A stretch of 64,000 nt of DNA from Caproiciproducens sp. CPB-2 (lineage in GTDB: Bacteria > Bacillota > Clostridia > Oscillospirales > Acutalibacteraceae), in the NCBI RefSeq assembly GCF_036287215.1, contig NZ_CP142860.1:1922001-1986000 (forward strand), read 5' to 3'. Each line of letters begins with the position of its first letter. Within the stretch, counting starts at the first letter, position 1. Under the pieces are notes generated by a model. That model made no database searches, had not been told where the DNA came from, and worked only from the letters and a program-made list of their open reading frames with translations. A program made the position numbers and the translations under genes. This document shows, in pieces, positions 9,081-17,603 of the stretch.

Positions 9081-9968
9081 TTACGGGGACTGCTTCGATT
9101 TGCCGCATATTTTTAAAAAATGCTGCATGGGTATGGTCAGAAACTTATCCGTGCGGTAAATGACGGAGAGCGCCCAGGGAAATTCCGGGTTCTTCAGATG
9201 GAGCTGACACACACGGTCGACGTACAGCTTATCGATCAGGGGCTTGGGCAAGATGCTGACGCCCTGATTGTTTGCAACCATCTCCAACAGCAGATCCCAT
9301 TGGGAGCTTTCAAAAACGATATTCGGCGTAAAGCCCGCAGCTTTGCAGCGCTCCAGCATTACATCGTAATACATATAATCCGGAGAAACCATTAACAAAC
9401 GTTCCGCCTTCAACGCCCCGAAGTCCACGCAGCTTTTGGCGGCAAGCGGATGCTGCTTGGGGACGACCAGCACGGCCTCCGAGTGAAAAACGGTTTGGCT
9501 GTAAAACTTACTGTCTGAAAACGGTTCGATCACCACGCCCAGATCGAGCGTTCCGTCATCCACCAAATCCCGGATCGATTTGGAGGTGATCTCCGTAATC
9601 TGTAAATCGGTTTCCGGGTAAGCCTGCCGAAATTGATAAATCAGGGAAGAAAAATAGATGGTTCCGGCGGACGGCGGAAGGCCGAGCGTCAAGGTCCCGC
9701 CCGAGCAGCGCAGCCGCTGCTCGAGTTCCTGCGTCTGCGTGTGATAATAGTCCAGCAGCTTTGCCGCGTATTCATAAAATGCCAAACCGTCCTGCGTAAT
9801 CACAAGATCCTTCGCCCGGCGGCCAATGAATTCCGCCTGAAATTCATTCTCCAGCGCGCGAATGGCCTTGCTCAAGGTCGATTGGCTGACAAAAAGCTTC
9901 TCCGCCGCTCTTGTAAAATTGCGTTGTTTGACCACTTCCACATAGTAAGCCAGCTGAACCATCGTCAT
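9081..9968 (-). CDS. LysR family transcriptional regulator
   Basis: 295 aa. The N-terminal winged HTH reads MVQLAYYVEVVKQRNFTRAA and then SQSTLSKAIRALE, followed by the periplasmic-binding-protein-like effector domain (SGGTLTLGLPPSAG onward). The frame is open about 190 codons further upstream, but that is antisense to the MFS gene. The ATG at 9968 is chosen because GAGGAGG lies 9 nt before it. It is divergent from the MFS/CoA-transferase operon, the classic arrangement for a LysR activator. The effector may be the transported acid or its CoA ester (inference). Confidence 0.9.
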   Translation of the reverse strand: MTMVQLAYYVEVVKQRNFTRAAEKLFVSQSTLSKAIRALENEFQAEFIGRRAKDLVITQDGLAFYEYAAKLLDYYHTQTQELEQRLRCSGGTLTLGLPPSAGTIYFSSLIYQFRQAYPETDLQITEITSKSIRDLVDDGTLDLGVVIEPFSDSKFYSQTVFHSEAVLVVPKQHPLAAKSCVDFGALKAERLLMVSPDYMYYDVMLERCKAAGFTPNIVFESSQWDLLLEMVANNQGVSILPKPLIDKLYVDRVCQLHLKNPEFPWALSVIYRTDKFLTIPMQHFLKICGKSKQSP

Positions 9969-10215
9969 TGGGGATTTCCTCCTCAATTTTTTTACTCTGT
10001 CTTCATTATACCTGGAAATCCTGTGATTGCAATCCTGAAATCGCTGATCAAGGCACGCTTTTGCATGAAATTGATTCATACGGGTATGAATTTTTTGTAT
10101 TTTTCCTCTGAAAAACACCGTGTTATGATAATGATGAAGAAATGCTTTGGCCAAAGCAGACGAAATTGAACAACTGCTTGCATGCGGCTGTATGCAAGCG
10201 AGAGGAGAGGTATTT

Positions 10216-11424
10216 GTGCAAGAGCAAGAGAGAAAAGTATCTTCCGTCAGAGCCATACTGATTGAAACGGTGATGTTTTTCACATACGTGTTTTTCGCTG
10301 TAAACTGGGTGGCAGGCAGCACGCTGACACCGCAGATCATGAAATATTTCAATCTGCAGTCATTTGCTTCAGCAACCTTCATTTCCAACGCTATTACCAT
10401 CGCAAAAATCATCGGTAACTTCATGGCTGCCGGAATTCTTGTCAAACTACTGCCTAAAAAGGCGATCGGCTTGGGTTCCGGGCTGATTGTCGCGGGCAGC
10501 GCGCTGGCTGTGCTGGCGCCGCAGTATTGGATTTTCATTTTGGGCCGCTTCCTTATGGGGTTTGGCGGCGCGTTGTACGTAGTTTATTTCAGCCCTGTTG
10601 TCATTCACTTTTTTACCCCTGAGAAGCGCCCGACAGTCAATGCGCTCAATAACGTGGCCTACAATGTCGGGGGAATCATCGCAATGCTGATCGTCGGCCC
10701 GGTCATCCGCTGGATGCAGACCTGGCAGTACAGCATGGCGTTTTTCGCGGCAATCAGTGCCGTATTGTTTATCATATGGCCGGTTTTGGGACAGGACTTT
10801 GAGCTGAACCGTTCATCCGGTGCGGACACGGAGAAATATACCATAGGGGATGCGATCAGGGAAAAAATCAACTGGTTGCTGCCGCTTACCTATTCCGGAT
10901 TACTTACCTTCTACATTGTGCTGCTCAATATTTTCCCGATTTCCGGCGTAACCGCAATCAACTCTAAAACACTCAGCACCCTGGTGGCGGTCGGCGGCGT
11001 CGCCGGCTCCATTCTTGCGATTATGCTGTCCAAGGTATACTTCAAGCGCCTGCCTGTGATCCGTTGGAGCGGTCTTGCCATGACCTTGTTCGGCGTGCTG
11101 ATGTTCAACACGAAAAACGGTATGCTTTCGATGATCGCCGCCTTCGCCATCGGCGTGCTGATGTTCCTGCCGGTCACCTCCCTCGTAATGATTCCGCAGG
11201 AATTGCCGAACATGTCCCCCGCAAAGCTGACGACCATTATGGGGCTGTTCTGGGCGCTGTCCTATATAATCGAATCGGTGGTGTTCTATCTGATCGGCAT
11301 TGTGATCGACAAATCCGGGTATTCGGCCGGACTGACCATTGCGCTGGTGATGAGCGCAACCTTCTTCCTCGGATCGTTCCTTCTTCCGGAAACAGGGCGC
11401 ACGGCAAAGGAAAAGAAGCAGTAA
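10216..11424 (+). CDS. Major facilitator superfamily transporter
   Basis: 402 aa with about 12 hydrophobic segments. The loop after TM2 has KLLPKKAIGLGSG and TM4 has LGRFLMGFGGALYV, as in MFS carriers. The start is GTG at 10216 behind GAGGAGAGG; the frame is open further upstream without a ribosome site. The CoA-transferase begins 22 nt downstream, so uptake and CoA activation of a carboxylic acid is the likely joint role. The substrate is not visible from sequence. Confidence 0.85.
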   Translation: MQEQERKVSSVRAILIETVMFFTYVFFAVNWVAGSTLTPQIMKYFNLQSFASATFISNAITIAKIIGNFMAAGILVKLLPKKAIGLGSGLIVAGSALAVLAPQYWIFILGRFLMGFGGALYVVYFSPVVIHFFTPEKRPTVNALNNVAYNVGGIIAMLIVGPVIRWMQTWQYSMAFFAAISAVLFIIWPVLGQDFELNRSSGADTEKYTIGDAIREKINWLLPLTYSGLLTFYIVLLNIFPISGVTAINSKTLSTLVAVGGVAGSILAIMLSKVYFKRLPVIRWSGLAMTLFGVLMFNTKNGMLSMIAAFAIGVLMFLPVTSLVMIPQELPNMSPAKLTTIMGLFWALSYIIESVVFYLIGIVIDKSGYSAGLTIALVMSATFFLGSFLLPETGRTAKEKKQ

Positions 11425-11446
11425 ATAATATAGAAAGGAAATTTTC

Positions 11447-12781
11447 ATGAAATCATTTGAAGAAATATACCGTGAGAAAAAAATGACCGCCGAACAGGCA
11501 CTGGAATTAATACAGGACAACGACTATATGTTTTCCGCCCAAGCGGCCGGGGAGCCCGAGGCGATTCTTGAAAAATTGCAGCATCTTAAAGAGACCGGCG
11601 TAAAAAATACGGTCCTGAACACCTGCCTGCCCCTAAAGTATTACGAGGCGTTCAAGGATCCAGAAATGAAGGGGGTCATGGCGCATAACGGCTGGTTTTT
11701 CAATGCCGGTCTGCGCGACGCACAGACCAAAAAACTGGTGAGCCACGTGCCCCAGAGCTCCACCTCTATTCTGCGCAAAACCCTTGACCGCATCGCTTAT
11801 GAAAACCGACGCCCCGTGGTGCTGGCCACGGTATCCCCCATGGACCGGCACGGCTATATGTCCCTGTCCGTCAGCGCGATTTATGAGCGGGACCTGATCG
11901 ATAAGGGAGCGCTTGCCATTGTGGAGGTGAACCCCAATTATCCCCGCACCTTCGGCGACACACAGGTCCACATTTCCGAGGTTGCGGCAGTTGTGGAATC
12001 CGACCGACCCATCTCCAAAAGCAAGCTGGCTCGCTATACCGAAACGGATGCGGCAATCGGCAGATATATCGCCTCGCTGATCGAGGACGGCTCCACGATT
12101 CAGCTGGGAATCGGCAATATCCCGAATGCGGTGGCAACGGAGCTGAAAAGTAAGCACCACTTGGGAATCCACACGGAAATGTTTACAGAAACCATGGTGG
12201 ATTTGATTGAATGCGGCGCAGTGGACAATTCCCAAAAGGGTCTGCTCAACGGCTACTCGGTCTGCTCTTTCACAATGGGCAGCCAGAGGCTGTACGACTA
12301 CATCGACAGCAATCCCTCTGTTTTGTTCAAATCCTGCACCTTTACCAATGACCCGTACACCATTGGGAAAAACAACAAATTTGTTTCGGTGAACGCCACG
12401 CTGGAGGTTGACCTTACCGGCCAATGCGCTTCGGAAACGGTCGGCCACACCCAGTGGTCCGGCACGGGCGGACAGTCGGAAACCGTGCAGGGCGCGCAGA
12501 TGTCTCCCGGCGGCAAGTCGATTATCGCCATGCACTCCACCTATACCACCAAGGATGAAAACGGCAAAGAGGTCCTTCATTCAAAGATTGTGCCGTTTTT
12601 GAAGAAGGGCTCGGCTGTCACCACATCCCGCAACGACACGGACTACGTGGTGACGGAATACGGCATTGCTTGGCTGCGCGGGCTGAATGTAAGCCGCCGC
12701 GTCGAAGCGCTCATCAACATTGCGCATCCGGACTTTCGCGAGGAACTGCGCCGTCAAGCGGAAATAAACAGAATTTGGTAA
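11447..12781 (+). CDS. Acetyl-CoA hydrolase/transferase family CoA-transferase
   Basis: 444 aa, similar to 4-hydroxybutyrate/butyrate:acetyl-CoA CoA-transferases (Cat2/But family). Visible blocks include LGIGNIPNAVA, GIHTEMFTETM (containing the catalytic Glu that forms the CoA thioester), VDLTGQCASETVG and VTEYGIAWLRG. It moves CoA from acetyl-CoA or another donor onto a short-chain carboxylate. The preceding MFS carrier suggests use of an imported acid. Substrate specificity within the family cannot be read here. Confidence 0.88.
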   Translation: MKSFEEIYREKKMTAEQALELIQDNDYMFSAQAAGEPEAILEKLQHLKETGVKNTVLNTCLPLKYYEAFKDPEMKGVMAHNGWFFNAGLRDAQTKKLVSHVPQSSTSILRKTLDRIAYENRRPVVLATVSPMDRHGYMSLSVSAIYERDLIDKGALAIVEVNPNYPRTFGDTQVHISEVAAVVESDRPISKSKLARYTETDAAIGRYIASLIEDGSTIQLGIGNIPNAVATELKSKHHLGIHTEMFTETMVDLIECGAVDNSQKGLLNGYSVCSFTMGSQRLYDYIDSNPSVLFKSCTFTNDPYTIGKNNKFVSVNATLEVDLTGQCASETVGHTQWSGTGGQSETVQGAQMSPGGKSIIAMHSTYTTKDENGKEVLHSKIVPFLKKGSAVTTSRNDTDYVVTEYGIAWLRGLNVSRRVEALINIAHPDFREELRRQAEINRIW

Positions 12782-12805
12782 AAAACTGCTTTCTCTCGTA
12801 TAGCA

Positions 12806-12849
12806 ACACCCCCTGCTGTAGCTGATTTCCTACAGCGGGGGGTGTTTTG
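12806..12849 (+). terminator. Terminator of the MFS/CoA-transferase operon
   Basis: A 16-bp stem ACACCCCCTGCTGTAG with its complement (one wobble), loop CTGATTTC, then TTTT. Confidence 0.85.
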
Positions 12850-13006
12850 TCATTCTATCATCTATGAAAATAGATTTCTCCGCCGTGAAAATCCGCCTTA
12901 TTTATTTTTGTTGTATAGAAAATGGGACGGCTGGAGAAATTATAGGAAGCGTCCCTTTCTATTAAATTGCATTTCTTAAACAGCAAAAATACAGGAACAA
13001 ACTATC
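12850..13006. other. Non-coding gap with one hairpin
   Basis: No credible gene. A hairpin pairs TGGGACG with CGTCCC and flanking TAGAAA with TTTCTA (about 12927-12962). Its role is unknown. The dispersed repeat follows directly. Confidence 0.4.
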
Positions 13007-13110
13007 TACAGCAATTCCATTTCAGTTGCGAGACAAAACGCGTTCCTCCCCCCGCCTTCGGCGGGGGGAGGAACGCAACCTTGTTGCAGAAACAACTGGG
13101 AAATGCTGTA
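13007..13110. repeat. MITE-like palindromic repeat, copy A
   Basis: 104 nt bounded by terminal inverted repeats: TACAGCAATTCCATTTCAGTT at the left, and AACTGGGAAATGCTGTA at the right. In the centre is a long GC hairpin, CGTTCCTCCCCCCGCC/GGCGGGGGGAGGAACG. A near-identical unit lies at 39223-39324. Terminal repeats plus dispersal with no coding capacity fit a non-autonomous mobile element or a REP-type repeat. Confidence 0.8.
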
Positions 13111-13151
13111 AAGTACTATAAAAATTCCAATTTGTGAGGACGTGTAAAATT

Positions 13152-13655
13152 TTGACGCTTGCCATCATGCAAATCGTATTTTTAGGACTTTGCTATAAGT
13201 GGAGCGATTGGAAGAACTGGAAACTGTATTACCCGACAATGCTTTTTTATATTATTGGAAATCTCACGGAAGACATTATCACCTGCAAAAAACCTTTGTG
13301 GCTCTACTATGGCTCAACGTCGATCGACCGATTAGCCGATTATCTGTTCGGCTTTCTGATTTTCCCCTGTGTGGTAATCCTGTTTTTATCAAAATATCCC
13401 AAGGGAAAAATGAAGCAGATCGCGTATTTATGTGCATTTATTGCCATGATGTCGTTTGTCGAAATTGCACTTTATATTCATGGAGAGATACAATATTACA
13501 ATGGATGGAATCTCTGGTGGTCCGTTTTGCTTTACATTGGAGTATTCCCATTGCTGCGGATGCACTATAAACATCCGATATGGGCATGGGTAATACTGTT
13601 TTCATTGGTGGCCGGAGGAGTATTCTATTTTAAAATTCCTTTAACAGATTTATAA
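13152..13655 (+). CDS. CBO0543-like multi-pass membrane protein (1 of 3)
   Basis: About 167 aa with roughly five hydrophobic helices and aromatic-rich segments such as NWKLYYPTMLFYIIGNL. It resembles the CBO0543 family of uncharacterised Firmicutes membrane proteins. The TTG at 13152, 10 nt after GAGGA, is preferred over an upstream GTG at 13134 that overlaps the ribosome site. Two related genes follow at once. Function unknown. Confidence 0.65.
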   Translation: MTLAIMQIVFLGLCYKWSDWKNWKLYYPTMLFYIIGNLTEDIITCKKPLWLYYGSTSIDRLADYLFGFLIFPCVVILFLSKYPKGKMKQIAYLCAFIAMMSFVEIALYIHGEIQYYNGWNLWWSVLLYIGVFPLLRMHYKHPIWAWVILFSLVAGGVFYFKIPLTDL

Positions 13656-13682
13656 CGGAATATATAAATAAGGAGAAAACCA

Positions 13683-14264
13683 ATGTTTGCGAAAGAGTTT
13701 GCTATCCCAAAAAGCGTAGACATTCAAAGGGAACTGACGGATCTTCACATGAAAGAATGGCTGCGGGAAGACGTATTCCATTTTAAATGGTGGTTTTTGA
13801 TTGTTTTTCTTGTAATCCTTGCATTGATCTGGTGGGTGATGCTCGATAAATCGAGAGCGCCGGAAATCTGCCTGTTCGCGATTTTGTCCGCTATCGTCTT
13901 TATGGCCGTTAACGAATACGGAGAAGAATTGACGTTATGGGATTATCCGACCGACCTTATCCCCATATTCCCGCCGTTATCTTCCGTTAATTTAATAAGT
14001 TTTCCTCTGATTTATTCACAGGTTTATCAGCGCTTCGGCAAGGGCAAAAGATTTGTGTACGCAGTGATCATAACATCGGCTGCAATCTGTTTTCTGTTTG
14101 AGCCGCTCCTGACCTGGGGAGGATTCTACGATCTGATTCACTGGCAATATTATTTCAGTTTCCCGATTTATACGACAGCGGCAATCGGCATAAAAACAGC
14201 GGTAAAGAAAATTTACGCGATCAGGGAAAAAAATCAGATCGGTGTCCCGGCGAATCAAAATTAA
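13683..14264 (+). CDS. CBO0543-like multi-pass membrane protein (2 of 3)
   Basis: 193 aa. After a soluble N terminus (ELTDLHMKEWLREDVFHFKWW) come about five TM helices, with the conserved block EYGEELTLWDYPTDLIPIFPP. AAGGAG precedes the ATG. It shares several blocks with the next gene (LWDYP, FPLIYS/LPLIYS, FLFEPL/FVLEPL, WGGFYDLIHW/WSGIYQMITW). The two are clearly a tandem duplication. Function unknown. Confidence 0.75.
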   Translation: MFAKEFAIPKSVDIQRELTDLHMKEWLREDVFHFKWWFLIVFLVILALIWWVMLDKSRAPEICLFAILSAIVFMAVNEYGEELTLWDYPTDLIPIFPPLSSVNLISFPLIYSQVYQRFGKGKRFVYAVIITSAAICFLFEPLLTWGGFYDLIHWQYYFSFPIYTTAAIGIKTAVKKIYAIREKNQIGVPANQN

Positions 14265-14277
14265 GGAGCGAATGCAA

Positions 14278-14838
14278 TTGATACCGAATAATATGCTGGC
14301 AAATGCCGACATTCAATGGAAATTGACTTCCGCACGCTTTGAAGAATGGCTGCAGACCGAGCTGCTGCGTTTCAGGTGGTGGCTGCTGCTGCTGGTGTTT
14401 CTATTGTCCGTCGTTGTCTGGTGGAAAACGGTCGATAAATCCAGGTTGAATGAGATTGTTTTGTATGCGGGTATCGTAACCGTGATGATTCTGATTCTGG
14501 ACGAGTTGGGAGAGGAAATGACCCTCTGGGATTATCCCGTGGAGATATTTCCGCTCTTTCCTCCCATAGCGGCGATCGACCTGGCAAGCCTGCCTTTGAT
14601 CTACTCTGTTATCTATCAACATTTCAGGACATGGAAAAGCTTCACGATCGCCTCGATAATCATGTCCGTGATCTCATGTTTCGTCCTTGAGCCGCTTTTT
14701 GTTTGGAGCGGCATCTATCAAATGATTACCTGGAAAAGCTATTATGGGCTGCCGCTGTATTTCGCAATAGGAATCTGTTCAAAAGCAATTTTGGCGAGGA
14801 TATTTCAAACGCAGGCAAAACATTCAGGCCAACTTTAA
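14278..14838 (+). CDS. CBO0543-like multi-pass membrane protein (3 of 3)
   Basis: About 186 aa, a paralogue of the preceding gene: DELGEEMTLWDYPVEIFPLFPP matches EYGEELTLWDYPTDLIPIFPP. The start is ambiguous. ATG 14272 sits only 3 nt after AAGGAG, so TTG 14278 (spacing 9) is preferred; the frame extends to 14242, inside the previous gene. Membrane protein of unknown function. Confidence 0.7.
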   Translation: MIPNNMLANADIQWKLTSARFEEWLQTELLRFRWWLLLLVFLLSVVVWWKTVDKSRLNEIVLYAGIVTVMILILDELGEEMTLWDYPVEIFPLFPPIAAIDLASLPLIYSVIYQHFRTWKSFTIASIIMSVISCFVLEPLFVWSGIYQMITWKSYYGLPLYFAIGICSKAILARIFQTQAKHSGQL

Positions 14839-14907
14839 TGCATGAAATTTATTGAAACGCTAATAATTCCATCCGTCAAAGGGAAACCTAACGCTGAGGT
14901 GAGGATT

Positions 14908-15333
14908 ATGAAAGTAAAAGAAATTATGTCAACAAAAATTGCGAGCCTGGATTCAAATGATTCCATCGAAAGGGCCGCGCAGTTGATGAAGCAATACGAT
15001 GTGGGTTCCATCCCCGTATGCAGTCAGGACAAGGTCGTCGGCATCGTCACCGACCGGGATATCGCCCTGCGGGCGACGGCGAACGGCGGAAACGCGAAAC
15101 AGACGGTCAGGGATATCATGAGCTCCGATCCGGTCGTCGGGAGCCCCGATATGGATGTCCATGACGCCGCCAGAATTATGAGTGAAAAGCAGATCCGCCG
15201 GCTGCCCATTGTGGACCACAACAGCCTGATCGGGATAGTCGCGCTGGGTGATATCTCCCTTGAGCCCACCCTGCAGGACAATGCCGAAGAAACCTTAAAA
15301 AATATTTCCCAGCCCAACCACGGCAGTATGTAA
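14908..15333 (+). CDS. CBS-domain pair protein
   Basis: 141 aa made almost entirely of two CBS domains: MKVKEIMSTKIASLDS...VGIVTDRDIALRA and VRDIMSSDPVV...RRLPIVDHNSLIGIVALGDIS. Such stand-alone proteins bind adenosine nucleotides and act as energy or stress sensors. The ATG at 14908 follows GAGGTGAGG; the frame extends 22 codons upstream without support. A terminator follows, so it closes the membrane-protein cluster. Confidence 0.9.
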   Translation: MKVKEIMSTKIASLDSNDSIERAAQLMKQYDVGSIPVCSQDKVVGIVTDRDIALRATANGGNAKQTVRDIMSSDPVVGSPDMDVHDAARIMSEKQIRRLPIVDHNSLIGIVALGDISLEPTLQDNAEETLKNISQPNHGSM

Positions 15334-15350
15334 CGCGCAGCCGTCCCATA

Positions 15351-15390
15351 AAATGCACCCCAAAGTCTGAAATCGATCAGGGGTGCATTT
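15351..15390 (+). terminator. Terminator after the CBS gene
   Basis: An 11-bp stem AAATGCACCCC / GGGGTGCATTT with an 18-nt loop, ending ATTTATTA. Confidence 0.75.
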
Positions 15391-15455
15391 ATTATGCAAT
15401 AAATTCTGTGATTTGGATAAACTAAGATAGGATCAAAATTAAGGAGGACAATCAA

Positions 15456-15656
15456 ATGAGCGATATACAAAAACGCAAATTAAAGCTGAACGATCAGGAT
15501 TCCTTTTTCTATACGGACAACGTCATCTCCTCGACGGAATGCACCGGCCTGATACAGACTCCTCCGGTGTCCGAAGGGGAAGCCGAATCCTACACGGAAA
15601 TTTACCATATTCCGAAACCGGAAAATGAAGAAAACAACGGTCTGCAGCACGAATAA
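15456..15656 (+). CDS. Small acidic hypothetical protein (66 aa)
   Basis: A clear gene by its ribosome site: AAGGAGG lies 9 nt before the ATG. The protein is hydrophilic and acidic, with no signal peptide or TM segment; its C-terminal part runs TEIYHIPKPENEENNG. I do not recognise a family. It sits among several other tiny genes in this stretch. Confidence 0.7.
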   Translation: MSDIQKRKLKLNDQDSFFYTDNVISSTECTGLIQTPPVSEGEAESYTEIYHIPKPENEENNGLQHE

Positions 15657-15719
15657 AGAAAATCGAAAACGATCCCACACCTCAGCATCCTTGCATATCA
15701 TAATACCGAGGTGTGTATT

Positions 15720-15824
15720 ATGTTAAGATTACCTTATATCTGGTGGTGGTTCCCTCCCCGTCGTCTGAGGATTCCATACTCGCGTTCTTCGCGCAGGTGG
15801 ATGCGTCCGCGCGGCCGCCGCTAA
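15720..15824 (+). CDS. Tiny Trp/Arg-rich protein (34 aa)
   Basis: ATG at 15720 follows GAGGTG with 6-nt spacing. The 34-residue product starts MLRLPYIWWWFPPRRLR and ends in a run of Arg. The WWWFxPRR block recurs in the Pro-rich protein at 19457, which supports both as real and related. The ribosome site is the right arm of an inverted repeat (CACACCTC...GAGGTGTG, from about 15675), so it may be occluded in the mRNA. Function unknown. Confidence 0.55.
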   Translation: MLRLPYIWWWFPPRRLRIPYSRSSRRWMRPRGRR

Positions 15825-15840
15825 CCGTTTTGCTTTTCCG

Positions 15841-15877
15841 CCGCCGTTGATTTTTTGATTCATCGGCGGCTTTTTTT
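15841..15877 (+). terminator. Terminator after the 34-aa gene
   Basis: CCGCCGTTGA...TCATCGGCGG hairpin followed by seven T. Confidence 0.8.
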
Positions 15878-15908
15878 GTCAGGCGTTTCCTCAGATTGGA
15901 TAAAGCGA

Positions 15909-15936
15909 TTGACTTTTTCCCACAGACTGATATAAT
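15909..15936 (+). promoter_or_regulatory. Promoter of panT-coaX
   Basis: TTGACT (15909-15914), a 16-nt spacer and TATAAT (15931-15936), about 57 nt before the panT start. Confidence 0.75.
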
Positions 15937-15992
15937 AAACAGGAAATTTGCGCTGTATCCAACAAAGGAACAGCAGCAGGAGGTAATAAAAA

Positions 15993-16640
15993 GTGAATAA
16001 ACAATCCGCAAAGTATGGGAACTTTGTCCTGACGGCGCTGTTCGCCGCCATCATTCTCGTGCTGGCTTTCACACCGATTGGTTTTATCAATCTGGTGATT
16101 ATCAAAGCCACCATCATCCACATCCCGGTCATCATCGGCTCGATTATACTGGGGCCGAAACGCGGGGCGATTCTGGGCGGTATTTTTGGCCTGACAAGCC
16201 TGCTCAGCAACTACACGACCCCGTCCGTGCTCTCTTTCGCGTTCTGTCCCTTCATTCCCGTCCCGGGAACCGCGCACGGCAGCCCTCTGGCCCTCGTGAT
16301 CTGCTTCATTCCCCGCATTCTGGTGGGCGTTGTGCCGTATTATGTGTATCAGTTTGCGCAGAAGCTTTCAAAGAACAGCTCCAAGGGACAATATCTTTCC
16401 CTTACGCTTGGCGGAATTTCAGGAGCTCTCACCAACACCGCGCTGGTAATGAGCCTGATTTATTTTCTGTTTAAAGAAGCCTATGCGACCGCCAAATCCA
16501 TTCCGGTCAGTGCGGTAATCGGCGTCGTGCTCGGCATTGTCGGAACAAACGGCGTTCCGGAGGCTCTTGTGGCCGCCCTGATTACCGTTGCGGTATGCAA
16601 GCCGCTGCTGAAGCTGCGGAAAAAAGAATCTTCCGAATAG
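15993..16640 (+). CDS. panT: ECF transporter substrate-binding (S) component, probably pantothenate-specific
   Basis: 215 aa, six hydrophobic helices, with the N-terminal block of ECF S components (TALFAAIILVLAFTPIGFI...IKATIIHIPVIIGSIILGPKRG). S components capture a vitamin and pair with a shared energising module encoded elsewhere. GTG start behind GGAGG. The pantothenate kinase gene follows by 21 nt, which points to pantothenate uptake; specificity rests on that neighbour. Confidence 0.85.
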   Translation: MNKQSAKYGNFVLTALFAAIILVLAFTPIGFINLVIIKATIIHIPVIIGSIILGPKRGAILGGIFGLTSLLSNYTTPSVLSFAFCPFIPVPGTAHGSPLALVICFIPRILVGVVPYYVYQFAQKLSKNSSKGQYLSLTLGGISGALTNTALVMSLIYFLFKEAYATAKSIPVSAVIGVVLGIVGTNGVPEALVAALITVAVCKPLLKLRKKESSE

Positions 16641-16661
16641 AAAATAAGCAGGTGATTGTTT

Positions 16662-17429
16662 ATGATTCTCGCCGTTGACGTTGGGAATACGAATACCGTC
16701 CTGGGCTGTATGGATGACGATAAAATCTACTTTACCGCCCGCTTTGCCACGGACCGTGCAAAGACAAGCGACGAATACGCGATTCTGGTGCAGAGCCTTT
16801 TTATGGTAAACCGCTGTCCCTTCTCAAAAATAGAGGGCGGAATCATTTCCTCGGTTGTCCCGGAGCTTTCTGTGGTTTTACAGGACGCGATTGAAAAATT
16901 GACAGGGAAAGTCTCTCTGATTGTCGGTTCCGGCGTAAAGACCGGGCTGAATATTCTGATCGACAATCCGGCGCAGCTCGGCAGCGACCTTGTGGTGGAC
17001 GCGGTAGCCGCCTACGCCGGGTATCCAAAGCCCGCCATTATTTTCGATATGGGCACCGCCACGACTCTCTCTGTTTTAGACACGCGTGGAAACTACATCG
17101 GCGGCATGATTATGCCCGGCGTACGCGTCGCCATGGAAGCGCTTTCCAGAGAAACCGCGCAGCTTCCGCACATCAGTTTAGAGGCGCCGAAGAAAATCAC
17201 GGGAACAAATACTGTGGACTGTATGAAAAGCGGCGCTATCTTCGGAAATGCCGCCATGCTGGACGGGGTGATCGACCGCATTGAGGAAGAATTGCACCAG
17301 CACGTGACCGTCGTGGCTACGGGCGGGCTTGCGCACCATATTGTTCCCTACTGCAAGCGCAAAATCATCTGGGACAACGACCTGACTTTAAAGGGTCTGT
17401 ACATCATTTACAAAAAAAATATCAAATAA
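16662..17429 (+). CDS. coaX: Type III pantothenate kinase
   Basis: Phosphorylates pantothenate, the first step of coenzyme A synthesis. The 255-aa protein starts MILAVDVGNTNTVLG, the acidic nucleotide-binding block of CoaX. It also has DLVVDAVAAY, IFDMGTATTLSVLD and GGMIMPGVRVAMEAL. ATG 16662 follows AGGTGA; an upstream in-frame TTG at 16656 is less likely. Co-transcribed with the pantothenate S component. Confidence 0.95.
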   Translation: MILAVDVGNTNTVLGCMDDDKIYFTARFATDRAKTSDEYAILVQSLFMVNRCPFSKIEGGIISSVVPELSVVLQDAIEKLTGKVSLIVGSGVKTGLNILIDNPAQLGSDLVVDAVAAYAGYPKPAIIFDMGTATTLSVLDTRGNYIGGMIMPGVRVAMEALSRETAQLPHISLEAPKKITGTNTVDCMKSGAIFGNAAMLDGVIDRIEEELHQHVTVVATGGLAHHIVPYCKRKIIWDNDLTLKGLYIIYKKNIK

Positions 17430-17434
17430 CCTGC

Positions 17435-17470
17435 AGGGGCTGAAATCCACCGGATTTCAGCCCTTCCTTT
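17435..17470 (+). terminator. Terminator of panT-coaX
   Basis: A 14-bp stem AGGGGCTGAAATCC / GGATTTCAGCCCTT with loop ACC, followed by CCTTTATTTT. Confidence 0.85.
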
Positions 17471-17603
17471 ATTTTAATTCCGCTGTATGGACAGAAGTTC
17501 ATCGTGCGCCGAGGAAAAAGCTGACAGCCCGGATCAGGAAAAATCCGGACATACTATCTTTGTTGCGAAGCAACAGAGAGATTTTATGTACGGAGCTGGG
17601 ATT

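Noticed and set aside
9969..10538. Long N-terminal extension of the LysR frame (to 485 aa)
   Set aside because: It is antisense to the MFS gene, and a good ribosome site sits before ATG 9968, giving a normal 295-aa LysR.
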